From TWA4 sp051879215 (GTDB lineage: Bacteria > Bacillota > Clostridia > Lachnospirales > Lachnospiraceae), in assembly GCA_051879215.1 (NCBI GenBank), contig JBJELP010000267.1, positions 1-64,000 of the forward strand: DNA of 64,000 bases, in the 5' to 3' direction. Made by a program: the position numbers and the translations under genes. The notes beneath the pieces were generated by a model that saw only the letters and a list, made by a program, of their open reading frames with translations, was not told where the DNA came from and did no database searches. Shown here piece by piece: positions 18,225-27,860 of the stretch. Positions within the stretch are counted from its first letter, which is position 1, and every line of letters starts with the position of its first letter.

Positions 18225-19772
18225 TTATTCCACCGGAGTATTATTTTCCTCAGGAGTTTTTGTGGTTTCCGGTGCTTTCGTTGTTTCCGGTGCCTGGGTC
18301 GTCTCCGGTGCTTTCGTTGTTTCAGCAGACGAACCATCGGACGAAGTGGTTTCACCGTTGGAAGAATCAGAAGGTGTTGTAGAAGGTGTTGTTTCAACAG
18401 GTTTCTTTGTACCGCGTATACCCTTTGCAGGTGAGCCGGAATAAGTGTCCACATACAGCTCTTTACGTTCTGTTTCCTTACCATCCACGTAAACGACTTT
18501 TGTCAGAGAAGCCTTTACTGCCGGATATGCCTCCTGTGTAATCTTGGTGTAGCCTTCCGGCAGAGTGGGGTCATTGGTATAGGTTACGCCGCTGGGAACA
18601 GATGAACTCAGTGTTTTTGAAACATATTTAACGGTCCGGTTGGACGGTCTTGTATCATTGCCATAAATAACGAACGAACACTTGCCGCCGCCTGCTGAAG
18701 ATGCAATATAAATCGGATCGTCATATGGATTCTTCAGTTTCAGATCTTTCTGAGGATTCTTATAATCGCTGCCGGCATAGATGGTAGAATCCATGGCGTA
18801 GTCAACATAATGAACAATCAGTGTATGATGATAACGCTCTACAATATCCAGTTCTGCAAATAATGCAGCATTATATAAAGTAGATGCGGTCTGACAGATG
18901 CCCGCACCAACCGTTTCTTCCACATTGGTTCCAAAATATCCCTGACCGGTACCATAACCGCCGGCCTGTGATCGTTCTCCCATCAGTGTGGATACAGAAA
19001 TGGTTTCACCGGGCCAGATAATCGTACCGTTCAGACGCTGTGTGCTGAGCACCAGACTCTTGGTTCGTCCCACATTGCTGCTGGAATAGGATGTTGTTTT
19101 CTGACCGAGAACATCCTTGATATTTTTCAGTTCAGAAGCAGTATGTTTCGGCTCTGCAACGGTGACGGTTGTCTGAATCGTTGCCGTGTCTTCTTTCCAG
19201 TCAGACATAATCTGCTCATTGATCGCAGCAACCGTGGAATCCACATCAACAGTTAATCCCTGTTCCTCGTCTGTAATTACAAAAGAACTTCCCTTTTTGG
19301 TAATGGTGGGTTCCTTTGCCTCCTGGTCATACGACTTCAGGGTTTCTTCCACAAACTCATTCAGTTTCTGAGAATTCACATTCAGTTTCAGATCAAAAAC
19401 TTTATTTTCCCGCTTCAGATCAGAAAGAATTTTAAAACGGGAAATCACATTGCCTGTTTTGGCAAGATCCATGGCCTCATCCACAAGTTCAGGATTGGAC
19501 CACTCGATGCCGACCTCGCTCAGATCCAGTACATCTTCGTGATCTCCTGTGACCATGGTAATGGTTTTTTTCTCAAGATTTTCAATATATTCATTGACTG
19601 CTTCTTCTGCTTCATCAGAAGTCAGCCCGGACAAGTTAATATTACCGGCGTAAACGCCATCCACAATTACACCAGGTTCCGGTTCTGTAATTTTTCCGGC
19701 AGCATAAACACCGGCTCCCAGAATCATTACCAGAGACAGCACCAATACACTGATCGCTGCACCTTTTTTCAT
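18225..19772 (-). CDS. VanW family protein with Thr/Pro-rich tail
   Basis: A 515-residue exported protein. It has a signal peptide or anchor (residues 1-25), peptidoglycan-binding-type repeats around 35-220 (YAGNINLSGLTSDEAEEAV), and the VanW domain (about 245-390, GRTKSLVLSTQRLNGTIIWPGE...GAGICQTASTLYNAALFAEL). A G5-like segment follows (about 400-455), then a low-complexity tail of repeated APETTK units. VanW proteins are common cell-envelope proteins in Firmicutes; the exact role is unknown and no vancomycin-resistance genes are present. The tail probably spans the wall. A good ribosome site is present (GGAGG). Confidence 0.82.
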   Translation of the reverse strand: MKKGAAISVLVLSLVMILGAGVYAAGKITEPEPGVIVDGVYAGNINLSGLTSDEAEEAVNEYIENLEKKTITMVTGDHEDVLDLSEVGIEWSNPELVDEAMDLAKTGNVISRFKILSDLKRENKVFDLKLNVNSQKLNEFVEETLKSYDQEAKEPTITKKGSSFVITDEEQGLTVDVDSTVAAINEQIMSDWKEDTATIQTTVTVAEPKHTASELKNIKDVLGQKTTSYSSSNVGRTKSLVLSTQRLNGTIIWPGETISVSTLMGERSQAGGYGTGQGYFGTNVEETVGAGICQTASTLYNAALFAELDIVERYHHTLIVHYVDYAMDSTIYAGSDYKNPQKDLKLKNPYDDPIYIASSAGGGKCSFVIYGNDTRPSNRTVKYVSKTLSSSVPSGVTYTNDPTLPEGYTKITQEAYPAVKASLTKVVYVDGKETERKELYVDTYSGSPAKGIRGTKKPVETTPSTTPSDSSNGETTSSDGSSAETTKAPETTQAPETTKAPETTKTPEENNTPVE

Positions 19773-19926
19773 GATATTTCCTCCCTGTTTTCTGTCTGAA
19801 CATACAGACAGACTTTATGCGCTACAAACAATAATTTTAACATATTTACTGTCTTTTTCAATAATAAATATATCTATAATTTTATGTTTTTTCTGCTTTC
19901 CGATGACAAAATGTAACAACACCTTC

Positions 19927-20025
19927 TCACATCATGCATCCGAGAATACCTGTGATCAGCATGGCTGCTGCAAGAAGCCCTGCAATGACACCTGCTGCAA
20001 TTCGTTTCATTTTTTTATTGTACAT
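19927..20025 (-). CDS. Small hydrophobic protein, 32 residues
   Basis: MYNKKMKRIAAGVIAGLLAA continues for twelve more residues with one membrane helix and ends GCMM. GAGAGGTG lies about six bases upstream, on the same strand as nth and the VanW gene, in a 276-base gap between them. The positively charged N terminus and single helix fit a small membrane protein. I do not recognise the family. It could be mistaken for a truncated signal peptide, but the ribosome site and compact layout support translation. Confidence 0.5.
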   Translation of the reverse strand: MYNKKMKRIAAGVIAGLLAAAMLITGILGCMM

Positions 20026-20048
20026 AAACCTCACCTCTCTATTGGAAT

Positions 20049-20681
20049 TCACGATTTTTCTGCTGCGGAAGGACAGACTTCTTTCAGAAAGCACTCCCCA
20101 CAGGCGGGCTTTCTGGCCTTACAGATCGTCCGACCCAAAGTAATCAGATGGATGTTGATCAGAATCCAGTGGTCTTTGGGAATCACCCGCATGAGATCAA
20201 ATTCAACCTTAACCGGATCCTCTTCTTCTGTCAGCCCCAGTTTGCGTGCAATCCGTTTGACATGGGTATCCACCACAATACTGGGATCACCATAAATATT
20301 GCCGCGGATTACATTGGCTGTTTTCCGCCCCACTCCTGCCAGTGAGGTCAGTTCCTCCAGTGTCCTGGGAACCTCACCGCCAAAACGGTTCACCAAAGCA
20401 TCTGCACAGGAAATAATATTCTTTGCCTTATTATGGTAAAATCCAATGGAATGAATATCCTTTTCCAGTTCCTTCAGATCGGCGGCGGCAAACTTTTCCA
20501 GAGTATCGTACTTTTTAAACAGATTTTCCGTAACGATGTTCACCCGTGCATCAGTACATTGTGCACTCAGTATGACAGCGATCAGCAGCTGCCATGCATT
20601 TTCATGATTCAGATAACAACGGTATTCCGTACCATATTCCTGATCCAGCAGCTCTAAAATCTTTGTTACATCACTTTTCAC
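20049..20681 (-). CDS. nth: Endonuclease III
   Basis: A 210-residue DNA glycosylase/AP lyase for oxidised pyrimidines. It has the helix-hairpin-helix with catalytic lysine (LTSLAGVGRKTANV), the catalytic aspartate in VVDTHVKRIA, and the C-terminal 4Fe-4S loop C-x6-C-x2-C-x5-C (CKARKPACGECFLKEVC). It appears to start with GTG at 20681, with AGGAGG upstream, and overlaps the end of the DUF4080 gene by 11 bases, so the two are coupled. Confidence 0.93.
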   Translation of the reverse strand: MKSDVTKILELLDQEYGTEYRCYLNHENAWQLLIAVILSAQCTDARVNIVTENLFKKYDTLEKFAAADLKELEKDIHSIGFYHNKAKNIISCADALVNRFGGEVPRTLEELTSLAGVGRKTANVIRGNIYGDPSIVVDTHVKRIARKLGLTEEEDPVKVEFDLMRVIPKDHWILINIHLITLGRTICKARKPACGECFLKEVCPSAAEKS

Positions 20682-22500
20682 ACGCTTCCTCCTGCTCCGT
20701 AAAAGGAACCCAGATCACTTCTGCATTATGATTCAGTGCATCCCGTCTGTCATAATCAAATATCGCAAGCCAGAGTTCCTTCTGCATTGTATCACCATTC
20801 TGTGTCTCTTTTTTATCTTTTTTATTACAAAAATATATTTTTTCTATATTATTTCTGAATATCAGAGGCTGACATCTGCCACGCAGCTGCCGGTAGGAGC
20901 TTTTTGAGGCATCTTCACCAAACCAGCGGCCCTCTTTGATCTCCTGTGCAAAAAAGTCTGCAATCTGTTTCTTCCAGAGGGATTGATCCGGAACAAACGC
21001 CGGCACCCGATTCAGTTTTTCCCGCAGACAGAAATCAAAGGTCAGCAGCTCATCTATAAACCCGCTCTCCTCTTTGGGAAAATGTTCCTGAAGAAAAATC
21101 CGCAAAGCCATATATTTCCCGATTCGATTCTGATTTGCCGACCGGTATCCATTCTGACGCAGAAAATCTCCGAACTCCCGGAAAAAACGAAACGGGCTGT
21201 TGAAATATTTCATGATCCAGGAAAGCGTTACAGTAAACTGACCGCTGTTATAGTAATCTTCCACTGTTTCTTCCACATTTTTCAATACAATTACATCTTC
21301 ATAGGACAGCCATCTGGTGGAAAGAACTTCATAAACAGGACGCTTCCGATACACCAGTCCATGGATGTCGGCTTCTTTTTCCATTCTGGTTCCGTGAAGT
21401 ACTTTCAGAAATCCCAGCTGCAGCTGATCCGGCTTCATGGCATAAACATCATCAAAGGACTTCGAAAAGCTTTCCAGTCCTTCATGGGGAAGGCCTGCAA
21501 TCAGATCCAGATGCTGATGGATATTGTGCAGCTTCCGAACCTTCTCCGTATTAGCTGCAACCTTTTCGATATCCATGTTTCTGCCGATGGCACGAAGGGT
21601 ATCGGGATTGGTGGTCTGCACACCGGTTTCCAGCTGAATCAGCCCGGGCCGCATTTTGGAAAACAGCTCAATGTCCTCTTCTTTCAGCAGATCTGCCGAT
21701 ATTTCAAAATGGAAATTCGTAACTCCATTATCGTGTTCATGAATATAGTTCCAGATTGCATGGGCATGTTCATGCCTGCAATTAAAGGTGCGGTCTACAA
21801 ATTTGACCTGGGCCACCTTCCCTTTCAGGAAAAAATCCAGTTCCTGAAATACCAGAGAAAGACTTCGGAAGCGAAGATTTTTTTCCACGGAAGACAGACA
21901 GTAACTGCAGGAAAAGGGACAGCCTCTGCTGCTCTCATAATAAATAATCCGATTTTCATAATCTGACAGGTTCCTGTATGGGAATACCAGTCGATCCATG
22001 GAAAGGATCGGACGGGTTCCGGTTCGCACAGGGTTTCCCATACCGTCTCTGATGCATAATCCGGCTATATCCTGCAGCGTTCTTCCTGCAGAATCGGTTC
22101 CTGTTTCAATTCTGTCCTCATACCAGCCGGACAGCTCTGCCATGGTTTCTTCTCCTTCGCCCACCATAATTCCGGTAATCTGCGGCATCTGCAGCAGCCG
22201 ATCCTCCGGATTCCAGGAAACCTCCGGTCCCCCCAGCCACAATGGAACGTCCGGCATGATCTGATGCAGTTCCTCTGTCAGTTCTTCCACAAAACGAAGA
22301 TTCCAGATATAACAGGAAAAGCCGATTACATCCGGCTTTCTTACATAAATATCACGAAGAATTTCTTCTTTCTGATGATTGATCGTATACTCAGCCAATT
22401 CCACCGGATGCCCTGCTGCTTCTGCAAAGGCACGAAGACTGTATATGGCCAGATTGGAATGAATATATTTCGCATTAATCGCTGCCAGCAGAAAACGCAT
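20671..22500 (-). CDS. B12-binding-domain radical SAM protein with DUF4080
   Basis: About 609 residues. The N terminus is a cobalamin-binding-type Rossmann domain (AINAKYIHSNLAIYSL to about residue 130). The radical SAM core has SSRGCPFSCSYC near residue 190, and the C-terminal region (about 380-520) is typical of DUF4080. These proteins are widespread in Firmicutes; their substrate is unknown. The start at 22500 is set by AGGAGG; the longer ORF upstream reads through the tRNA-Gly and is not real. The last bases overlap nth. Confidence 0.82.
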   Translation of the reverse strand: MRFLLAAINAKYIHSNLAIYSLRAFAEAAGHPVELAEYTINHQKEEILRDIYVRKPDVIGFSCYIWNLRFVEELTEELHQIMPDVPLWLGGPEVSWNPEDRLLQMPQITGIMVGEGEETMAELSGWYEDRIETGTDSAGRTLQDIAGLCIRDGMGNPVRTGTRPILSMDRLVFPYRNLSDYENRIIYYESSRGCPFSCSYCLSSVEKNLRFRSLSLVFQELDFFLKGKVAQVKFVDRTFNCRHEHAHAIWNYIHEHDNGVTNFHFEISADLLKEEDIELFSKMRPGLIQLETGVQTTNPDTLRAIGRNMDIEKVAANTEKVRKLHNIHQHLDLIAGLPHEGLESFSKSFDDVYAMKPDQLQLGFLKVLHGTRMEKEADIHGLVYRKRPVYEVLSTRWLSYEDVIVLKNVEETVEDYYNSGQFTVTLSWIMKYFNSPFRFFREFGDFLRQNGYRSANQNRIGKYMALRIFLQEHFPKEESGFIDELLTFDFCLREKLNRVPAFVPDQSLWKKQIADFFAQEIKEGRWFGEDASKSSYRQLRGRCQPLIFRNNIEKIYFCNKKDKKETQNGDTMQKELWLAIFDYDRRDALNHNAEVIWVPFTEQEEACEK

Positions 22501-22619
22501 TGCAAGACCTCCTTCTGTATACATGATCACGGCAATTTTCTGTATCGGGAACTTTGAGAGTACAAAGCAATACATGGATACAAGAAAAGGGACACATCCG
22601 ATGATGTATCCCTGTATAG

Positions 22620-22690
22620 AGCGGGTGATGGGAATCGAACCCACGTATCCAGCTTGGAAGGCTGGTGTTCTACCATTGAACTACACCCGC
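22620..22690 (-). tRNA. tRNA-Gly (anticodon TCC)
   Basis: On the minus strand GCGGGTG opens and CACCCGC closes the acceptor stem. The anticodon loop CTTCCAA gives TCC, and the T loop GTTCGATTC is intact. It is 71 nt with discriminator T. The CCA end is not encoded. Confidence 0.95.
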
Positions 22691-22818
22691 ATGCATATCA
22701 AAAACAAGTGTATTGTATATGATATGCTATTAAATGTCAAGCACTTTTTTTACTGATTGTTCCTTTTTTTTCTGACTGGTACCCGTTTCTCCTTCAGGCC
22801 CATGCGTCGATTTGAACT

Positions 22819-25065
22819 CTACCGGTTTTCCGTGCTGAGAATAACCGCACCATATGCATGAACTGTAATGTGAATCATACCATTTTCCACAATATACGGT
22901 TTCTTTCCCACATTGTATCGCTCCTCTGAGGTACTCATGAGGCGGAACATTGTCGTGCCGTTTTCAATCCCCAGTTCCCAGACGGGGATATCCATATCCG
23001 TATCATGGTCCTGATTGTTGATGGCAACTGCCACTCTGTTTTCATCCAGGAAACGTCCATACATCAGCGTGCCGTAACCGTATCCCATGAATTTCAGAGA
23101 TCCGGTACGGAGTGCCTTGTGGCGATGATGGATTCCGGTCATATATTTATGAAATTCAATCAGTTCCAGATCCTGGTTATCCCATGGATAGGGTCTTCGG
23201 CTGTCCGGATCGGTCCATCCGCAGAGTCCTGTCTCATCACCATAGTAGATCGTCGGTGCCCCGGGCCAGGTCATCTGAATGACAATGCCCTCACGGAAAA
23301 TTCCTTTATTGATTCCTTCCTCTGCAGCCCTTGACCCCATGTAGGAGATACGTCCTGCCTTACAGCTGGTTCTGGTCATAAAACGGGAATGATCATGATT
23401 GGAAAGCTCATTCATGGCACTCAACAGGGCTCCCCGATGCATTCTGCACATGTTGTAACGCATGCTGTCATAGAAAACCCGTCCATTGTTATGCAGATCT
23501 GCTTCATAGCGATCACTGTGTTTCTCCAGGCCAGTCAGAAACCATGTGACAGGATCCATAAATGCATCATAGTTCATGATCGTATCCCACTCATCTCCCT
23601 GCAGCCAGGAATATGCATCCCCATAATGTTCTGCAAGAATCAGAGCATCCGGATTGGAATCCTTTACATTCTCGCGGAAACGTTTCCAGAAATTGTGATT
23701 AAATTCCGGTGTGTTTCCCAGATCTGCAGCCACATCCAGCCGCCATCCATCCACGTTGTACGGCGGAGACACCCACTTGCGTCCGATGCCCATGACATAA
23801 TCACAAAGCTCAGGGGATTCTTCATAATTCAGCTTGGGAAGGGTATCATTACCCCACCAGCCATTATAATTTTTGTTATAGGGCCAGTTATCTTCCGTAA
23901 AATGGAAAAAACTGTGGTAAGGGCTTTTCTTGCTGACAAAAGCGCCATCTTCATACCCTTTCCGCCCTTTATAAATACACTCCCTGTCCATCCATTTATT
24001 AAAGGAACCGCAGTGATTGAACACCCCATCCAGAATAATGCGCATACCACGTTTATGTGCCTCTTCGCAGAGCTTTGCAAACAGCTCATTGCTGGCTTCC
24101 AGATTTTTAAAACTGGTAACACGATTGATATATCTGGTGGCTTTCTGATTATTCTTTGCCCCCTCCGGAAGAAGTTTTCCTTCATCTTCTATAATTACAC
24201 CGTAATGGGGATCAATGTAGTCATAATCCTGAATATCATATTTATGATTAGAGGGAGATACAAACAGCGGATTAAAATAAATCACATCCACACCCAGTTT
24301 CCTGAGATAATCCAGCTTATCCAGAACTCCCTGCAGATCGCCGCCGTAAAAACGTCCCACATCCAGACTCATCAGATCCTGCGACCAATCCTGCACCTGC
24401 GCCGAAGGAATGCTGTTTACATAGAGATATTCCCGATCCAGCACATCATTGGACGGATCTCCGTTGCAGAACCGATCTGTAAAAATCTGATAAGTGACAG
24501 CACCTTTTGCCCATTCCGGTACATGTACACCGGGACGTACCACAAAACTGTATTTTGACTCCGGTTTTTCCACAACGCCCAACTGGTTGTAATACCGGAT
24601 TGTTTTCCCTTTTTTTATTGAAAAATAATACCAGAACAGTTTCTCCCCCACAGGAACCTCAGTTTCATAAAAATCAAATCCGGTGTCAAACACGAGAACC
24701 TCTTCTTCTGAAACTGCATTCTCTGAAAGTTCTTCCTCTGAAACTGCATCCTCCGGAAGTTTCTCTTCCAAAGACTTCTCTTCTTTTTCCTCTGCTGCAG
24801 CTTCACAGACACCGTCTTCTTTCCGGCAGACCTTATGCATTGCAATCACGGATTCCAGAAATGCTTCCGGGGCTGCATCCCCTTTTTCTGTGTTAATCTT
24901 AACATTTTTCTGAATATGGAGTCGTACCTGATCCACATCATCTTTCCATGTGCGGAAACGGATTGTCAGGCTGTCTCCTGCATCTGGTTCTTCCGGACAA
25001 CGGAACATACCGCTTTCATCGGAGAACAACGCTCGTTCATTCATCATCATATTCTGGTCTGACAT
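22819..25065 (-). CDS. GH13 alpha-glycosidase (neopullulanase / cyclomaltodextrinase type)
   Basis: A 748-residue alpha-amylase-family enzyme with no signal peptide, so probably intracellular, acting on malto-oligosaccharides, pullulan fragments or cyclodextrins. An N-terminal CBM34-like beta domain precedes the TIM barrel, which starts with AVTYQIFTDRFCNGD. The likely nucleophile is D444 (GWRLDVAAD), acid/base E479 (LILAEHYGD) and stabiliser D558 (SNHDHSRF). The N-terminal domain holds an unusual acidic insertion (about residues 90-135) with a duplicated AVSEEE unit. With MalQ and the PTS cluster 10 kb away it fits starch or glycogen-fragment metabolism. Confidence 0.88.
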   Translation of the reverse strand: MSDQNMMMNERALFSDESGMFRCPEEPDAGDSLTIRFRTWKDDVDQVRLHIQKNVKINTEKGDAAPEAFLESVIAMHKVCRKEDGVCEAAAEEKEEKSLEEKLPEDAVSEEELSENAVSEEEVLVFDTGFDFYETEVPVGEKLFWYYFSIKKGKTIRYYNQLGVVEKPESKYSFVVRPGVHVPEWAKGAVTYQIFTDRFCNGDPSNDVLDREYLYVNSIPSAQVQDWSQDLMSLDVGRFYGGDLQGVLDKLDYLRKLGVDVIYFNPLFVSPSNHKYDIQDYDYIDPHYGVIIEDEGKLLPEGAKNNQKATRYINRVTSFKNLEASNELFAKLCEEAHKRGMRIILDGVFNHCGSFNKWMDRECIYKGRKGYEDGAFVSKKSPYHSFFHFTEDNWPYNKNYNGWWGNDTLPKLNYEESPELCDYVMGIGRKWVSPPYNVDGWRLDVAADLGNTPEFNHNFWKRFRENVKDSNPDALILAEHYGDAYSWLQGDEWDTIMNYDAFMDPVTWFLTGLEKHSDRYEADLHNNGRVFYDSMRYNMCRMHRGALLSAMNELSNHDHSRFMTRTSCKAGRISYMGSRAAEEGINKGIFREGIVIQMTWPGAPTIYYGDETGLCGWTDPDSRRPYPWDNQDLELIEFHKYMTGIHHRHKALRTGSLKFMGYGYGTLMYGRFLDENRVAVAINNQDHDTDMDIPVWELGIENGTTMFRLMSTSEERYNVGKKPYIVENGMIHITVHAYGAVILSTENR

Positions 25066-25105
25066 AACTTTTCTCCTCTATAGTGCGTAAAGATAACTCG
25101 CTCAT

Positions 25106-25134
25106 ATTTTATAATACTTAAAGCAAATACACAA
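25106..25134 (-). promoter_or_regulatory. Candidate SigA promoter of the GH13 gene
   Basis: Minus strand TTGTGT, 17-base spacer, TAAAAT, about 40 bases before the start codon at 25065. Confidence 0.45.
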
Positions 25135-25227
25135 GTAGATTTCGACAACGATTCTGCTGAGCATACCGTCATCCTGCATTTAGCTCGTCAGGCCTGCCTG
25201 TATTTGCTGATTGGAACTGAATATGAA

Positions 25228-25256
25228 AAAGACCGGTACGGGGAGGTACCGGCCTT
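25228..25256 (-). terminator. Second hairpin downstream of ftsH
   Basis: CCGGTAC / GTACCGG stem extended by AAAG / CTTT, followed on the minus strand by TTTTTCATATT. It may back up the first ftsH terminator. Confidence 0.45.
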
Positions 25257-25423
25257 TCTCGGAGAAGGTATTTCATTTTATTGGGGTGTAGCAAAAAATA
25301 TAAAATGTATTGGGGATTTACATGAATTATTATAGCCGTAAATCGACAATAAGTGTTAACAAATTATTTTTCATTTTGATTCTTTTTCTATGCATCGTGA
25401 ATAAATGTTAAAAAAATATCAAA

Positions 25424-25461
25424 AAAACAGCAGGAAAATTGTCCTATTTTTCTGCTGTTTT
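25424..25461 (-). terminator. Terminator of the tilS-hpt-ftsH unit
   Basis: AAAACAGCAGGAAAA pairs with TTTTTCTGCTGTTTT (14 of 15), with a T run on the minus-strand side, 27 bases after the ftsH stop. Confidence 0.75.
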
Positions 25462-25487
25462 CCATTATTTTCCTGTTTTACCGAATT

Positions 25488-27302
25488 TTACTGCATGCGG
25501 TTTTCAAACAATGCTTCGAATTCCTCACGGCTGATTTTTTCCTTTTCCATCAGAAGTGCCGTACTGCTTTCCAGTACATCGCGATGTTCTTCAATAATGG
25601 CTTTGGCTTTGGCATAACACTCATCCATGATCCGCTTTACTTCATCGTCAATTCTGGCAGCTACGGATTCACTGTAGGATCTGGTGTGTGCCAGATCACG
25701 TCCGATGAATACCTCATCATCATCACTTGCGTAATTGATCAGACCAAGGGACTCTGACATACCGTATTTGGTTACCATGCTTCGAGCCGTCTGGGTGGCC
25801 TGTTTGATATCCTGCGATGCACCGGTGGTTACATCTCCGAAGATAATTTCTTCTGCAATACGACCGCCCATGCTTACCATAATGTCCTGAAGCATTTCCC
25901 CTCTGGTGCGGAACATTTCATCCTCACCGGGCAGAGGCATGGTATAACCTGCCGCTCCCATGCCGGTAGGAATGATGGATACCGTATGAACCGGTCCCAC
26001 ATCCGGCAGCACATGAAACAGAATCGCATGACCGGATTCATGATATGCCGTAATCCGTTTTTCCTTTTCGGATACAAGACGGCTCTTCTTTTCTGCACCG
26101 ATACCGACTTTGATGAATGCATGATTCACATCGTCTCTGCTGATAAAAGGACGGTTCTCTCTGGCAGCACGGATTGCTGCTTCATTCAGCAGGTTTTCCA
26201 GGTCTGCTCCGGCAAAACCGGAAGTGGTAAGTGCCACCTGATGAAGGTCCACATCATCCGCCAGCGGTTTGGTTCTGGAATGAACTTTCAGAATCTCCTC
26301 ACGGCCTCTGACATCCGGTCTGCCGACACCAACTTTCCGATCAAAACGACCGGGACGAAGAATCGCCGGATCCAGAATATCCACACGGTTGGTGGCGGCC
26401 AGAACAATAATTCCTTCATTCACACCGAATCCATCCATTTCAACCAGCAGCTGGTTCAGAGTCTGTTCTCTTTCATCATGACCGCCGCCCATACCGGCAC
26501 CGCGCCGACGGGCTACAGCATCAATTTCATCAATGAAGATGATACAGGGGGCATTGCTTTTTGCCTCCTGAAACAGATCTCTTACACGGGATGCACCGAC
26601 ACCCACAAACATCTCCACGAAATCAGAACCGGAAATGCTGAAGAACGGAACACCGGCTTCTCCTGCAACAGCTTTTGCCAGCAGAGTCTTACCGGTTCCG
26701 GGCGGGCCCACCAGAATCACACCCTTCGGAATCCGGGCTCCCAGATTGATATACTTTGCCGGATCCTTCAGAAAATCAACCAGTTCTTCCAGATCTTCTT
26801 TCTCTTCACTTAATCCGGCCACATCCTTAAATGTCACCGGATGTTTGCCGTCATCTCTGCGGGCACGGCTTTTACCGAAATTCATCATCCGGTTTCCGCC
26901 TCCGCTGCTCTGCATGGCCTGATTGTTCAGCATCAGAAAGATCATACCAATCAGAACAATGCCGCACAGAATCGGGAGAACGATGGTCAGCAGCCTGTTT
27001 TCCCGCTGCAGGGAACCGACTTCCACCGTAATACCGGCATCCTGAAGACGTTCCATCTCTGCATTAACGTCCACAACATTCAGTGAAATGGTCTTGCCCT
27101 CCTTTGTATGAAGGGTAAGCCGTCCGGTGGGAGTTTCCGCATTGGGTACAATTACCACACTGGAAACAGACTGAGATTCCACCAGTTTTTCATAGTCATT
27201 ATAGGTACATGAATCTCCGTAAAACATGCCGGAACCTGCATAGAAAAATACAAGCATCAGCAGAAACATCAACGGAAGAAAGAAATTTACTCTTTTTTTC
27301 AA
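25488..27302 (-). CDS. ftsH: ATP-dependent zinc metalloprotease FtsH
   Basis: A 604-residue membrane AAA+ protease that degrades damaged or regulatory membrane and cytosolic proteins. Two transmembrane helices (about 7-27 and 108-126) flank a short extracytoplasmic domain. The AAA module has Walker A GPPGTGKT (K205), IIFIDEID and the second-region arginines. The zinc site is HESGH (H421, H425). It begins with TTG at 27302, eleven bases after AGGAGG, since no ATG precedes the conserved N terminus. It follows hpt by 15 bases, the ancient tilS-hpt-ftsH order. Confidence 0.95.
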   Translation of the reverse strand: MKKRVNFFLPLMFLLMLVFFYAGSGMFYGDSCTYNDYEKLVESQSVSSVVIVPNAETPTGRLTLHTKEGKTISLNVVDVNAEMERLQDAGITVEVGSLQRENRLLTIVLPILCGIVLIGMIFLMLNNQAMQSSGGGNRMMNFGKSRARRDDGKHPVTFKDVAGLSEEKEDLEELVDFLKDPAKYINLGARIPKGVILVGPPGTGKTLLAKAVAGEAGVPFFSISGSDFVEMFVGVGASRVRDLFQEAKSNAPCIIFIDEIDAVARRRGAGMGGGHDEREQTLNQLLVEMDGFGVNEGIIVLAATNRVDILDPAILRPGRFDRKVGVGRPDVRGREEILKVHSRTKPLADDVDLHQVALTTSGFAGADLENLLNEAAIRAARENRPFISRDDVNHAFIKVGIGAEKKSRLVSEKEKRITAYHESGHAILFHVLPDVGPVHTVSIIPTGMGAAGYTMPLPGEDEMFRTRGEMLQDIMVSMGGRIAEEIIFGDVTTGASQDIKQATQTARSMVTKYGMSESLGLINYASDDDEVFIGRDLAHTRSYSESVAARIDDEVKRIMDECYAKAKAIIEEHRDVLESSTALLMEKEKISREEFEALFENRMQ

Positions 27303-27317
27303 TTAAGAAATAACCTC

Positions 27318-27842
27318 CTAGTCAAATTCAACCACACCGATATAAGGGAGGGTTCTGTATTTCTGATCGTAATCCAGACCATATCCCACAACAAATTCAT
27401 CCGGAATCTGAAAAGCCGTATAATCAACATTTACCGCTTTGACACGTCTGGAAGGCTTGTCAAGCAGCGTACAGATGCGGATACTTGCCGGATTTCTGTG
27501 TCTGAGAAGATCACACAGATGACTCAGGGTACGGCCCGAATCCACAATATCCTCCACAATCAGTACATCTTTGCCGTCCAGCGGTTCATCCAGATCTTTG
27601 TTGATTTTGATCACGCCGGATGACTCTGTGCCGCTGCCGTAACTGGACACAGACATAAAATCGCAGGAAACCGGTACGGTCATCCTCTTGGATAATTCAC
27701 ACATAAACCATGCTCCGCCTTTGAGGATACAGATCATATGCACACTTTTTCCTTCATAATCTCTGCTGATTTTTGCGCCAAGCTCACTGATCTTCTGATC
27801 AACTTCTTCTTCCGATAATAAAACACGAACTTTCTCGCTCAT
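27318..27842 (-). CDS. hpt: Hypoxanthine phosphoribosyltransferase
   Basis: A 174-residue purine salvage enzyme converting hypoxanthine or guanine with PRPP to IMP or GMP. The PRPP-binding motif VLIVEDIVDSGRTL (about residues 94-107), the ILKGGAWF loop and the C-terminal DEFVVGYGLDYDQKYR block are present. It lies between tilS and ftsH with short gaps, the conserved Firmicutes order. Confidence 0.93.
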   Translation of the reverse strand: MSEKVRVLLSEEEVDQKISELGAKISRDYEGKSVHMICILKGGAWFMCELSKRMTVPVSCDFMSVSSYGSGTESSGVIKINKDLDEPLDGKDVLIVEDIVDSGRTLSHLCDLLRHRNPASIRICTLLDKPSRRVKAVNVDYTAFQIPDEFVVGYGLDYDQKYRTLPYIGVVEFD

Positions 27843-27860
27843 ATCTACTCTCCTCTTACG

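Larger units (their letters stand above)
25066..25487. other. Intergenic region between ftsH end and the amylase start
   Basis: No gene is seen in these 422 AT-rich bases. They hold the amylase promoter (25106-25134) and two hairpins pointing away from ftsH (25228-25256 and 25424-25461). Confidence 0.6.

Noticed and set aside
18225..19772. Vancomycin-resistance cluster because of VanW
   Set aside because: No vanH, vanA/B, vanX or vanRS genes are nearby, and VanW proteins are common in susceptible Firmicutes.
22620..22690. tRNA-Gly as an attachment site of an integrated element
   Set aside because: No integrase gene or duplicated tRNA 3' end is present on either side.
23389..24558. Long plus-strand frame of 389 codons
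   Set aside because: It lies opposite the GH13 amylase gene, has no ribosome site and no recognisable domain: a shadow frame.
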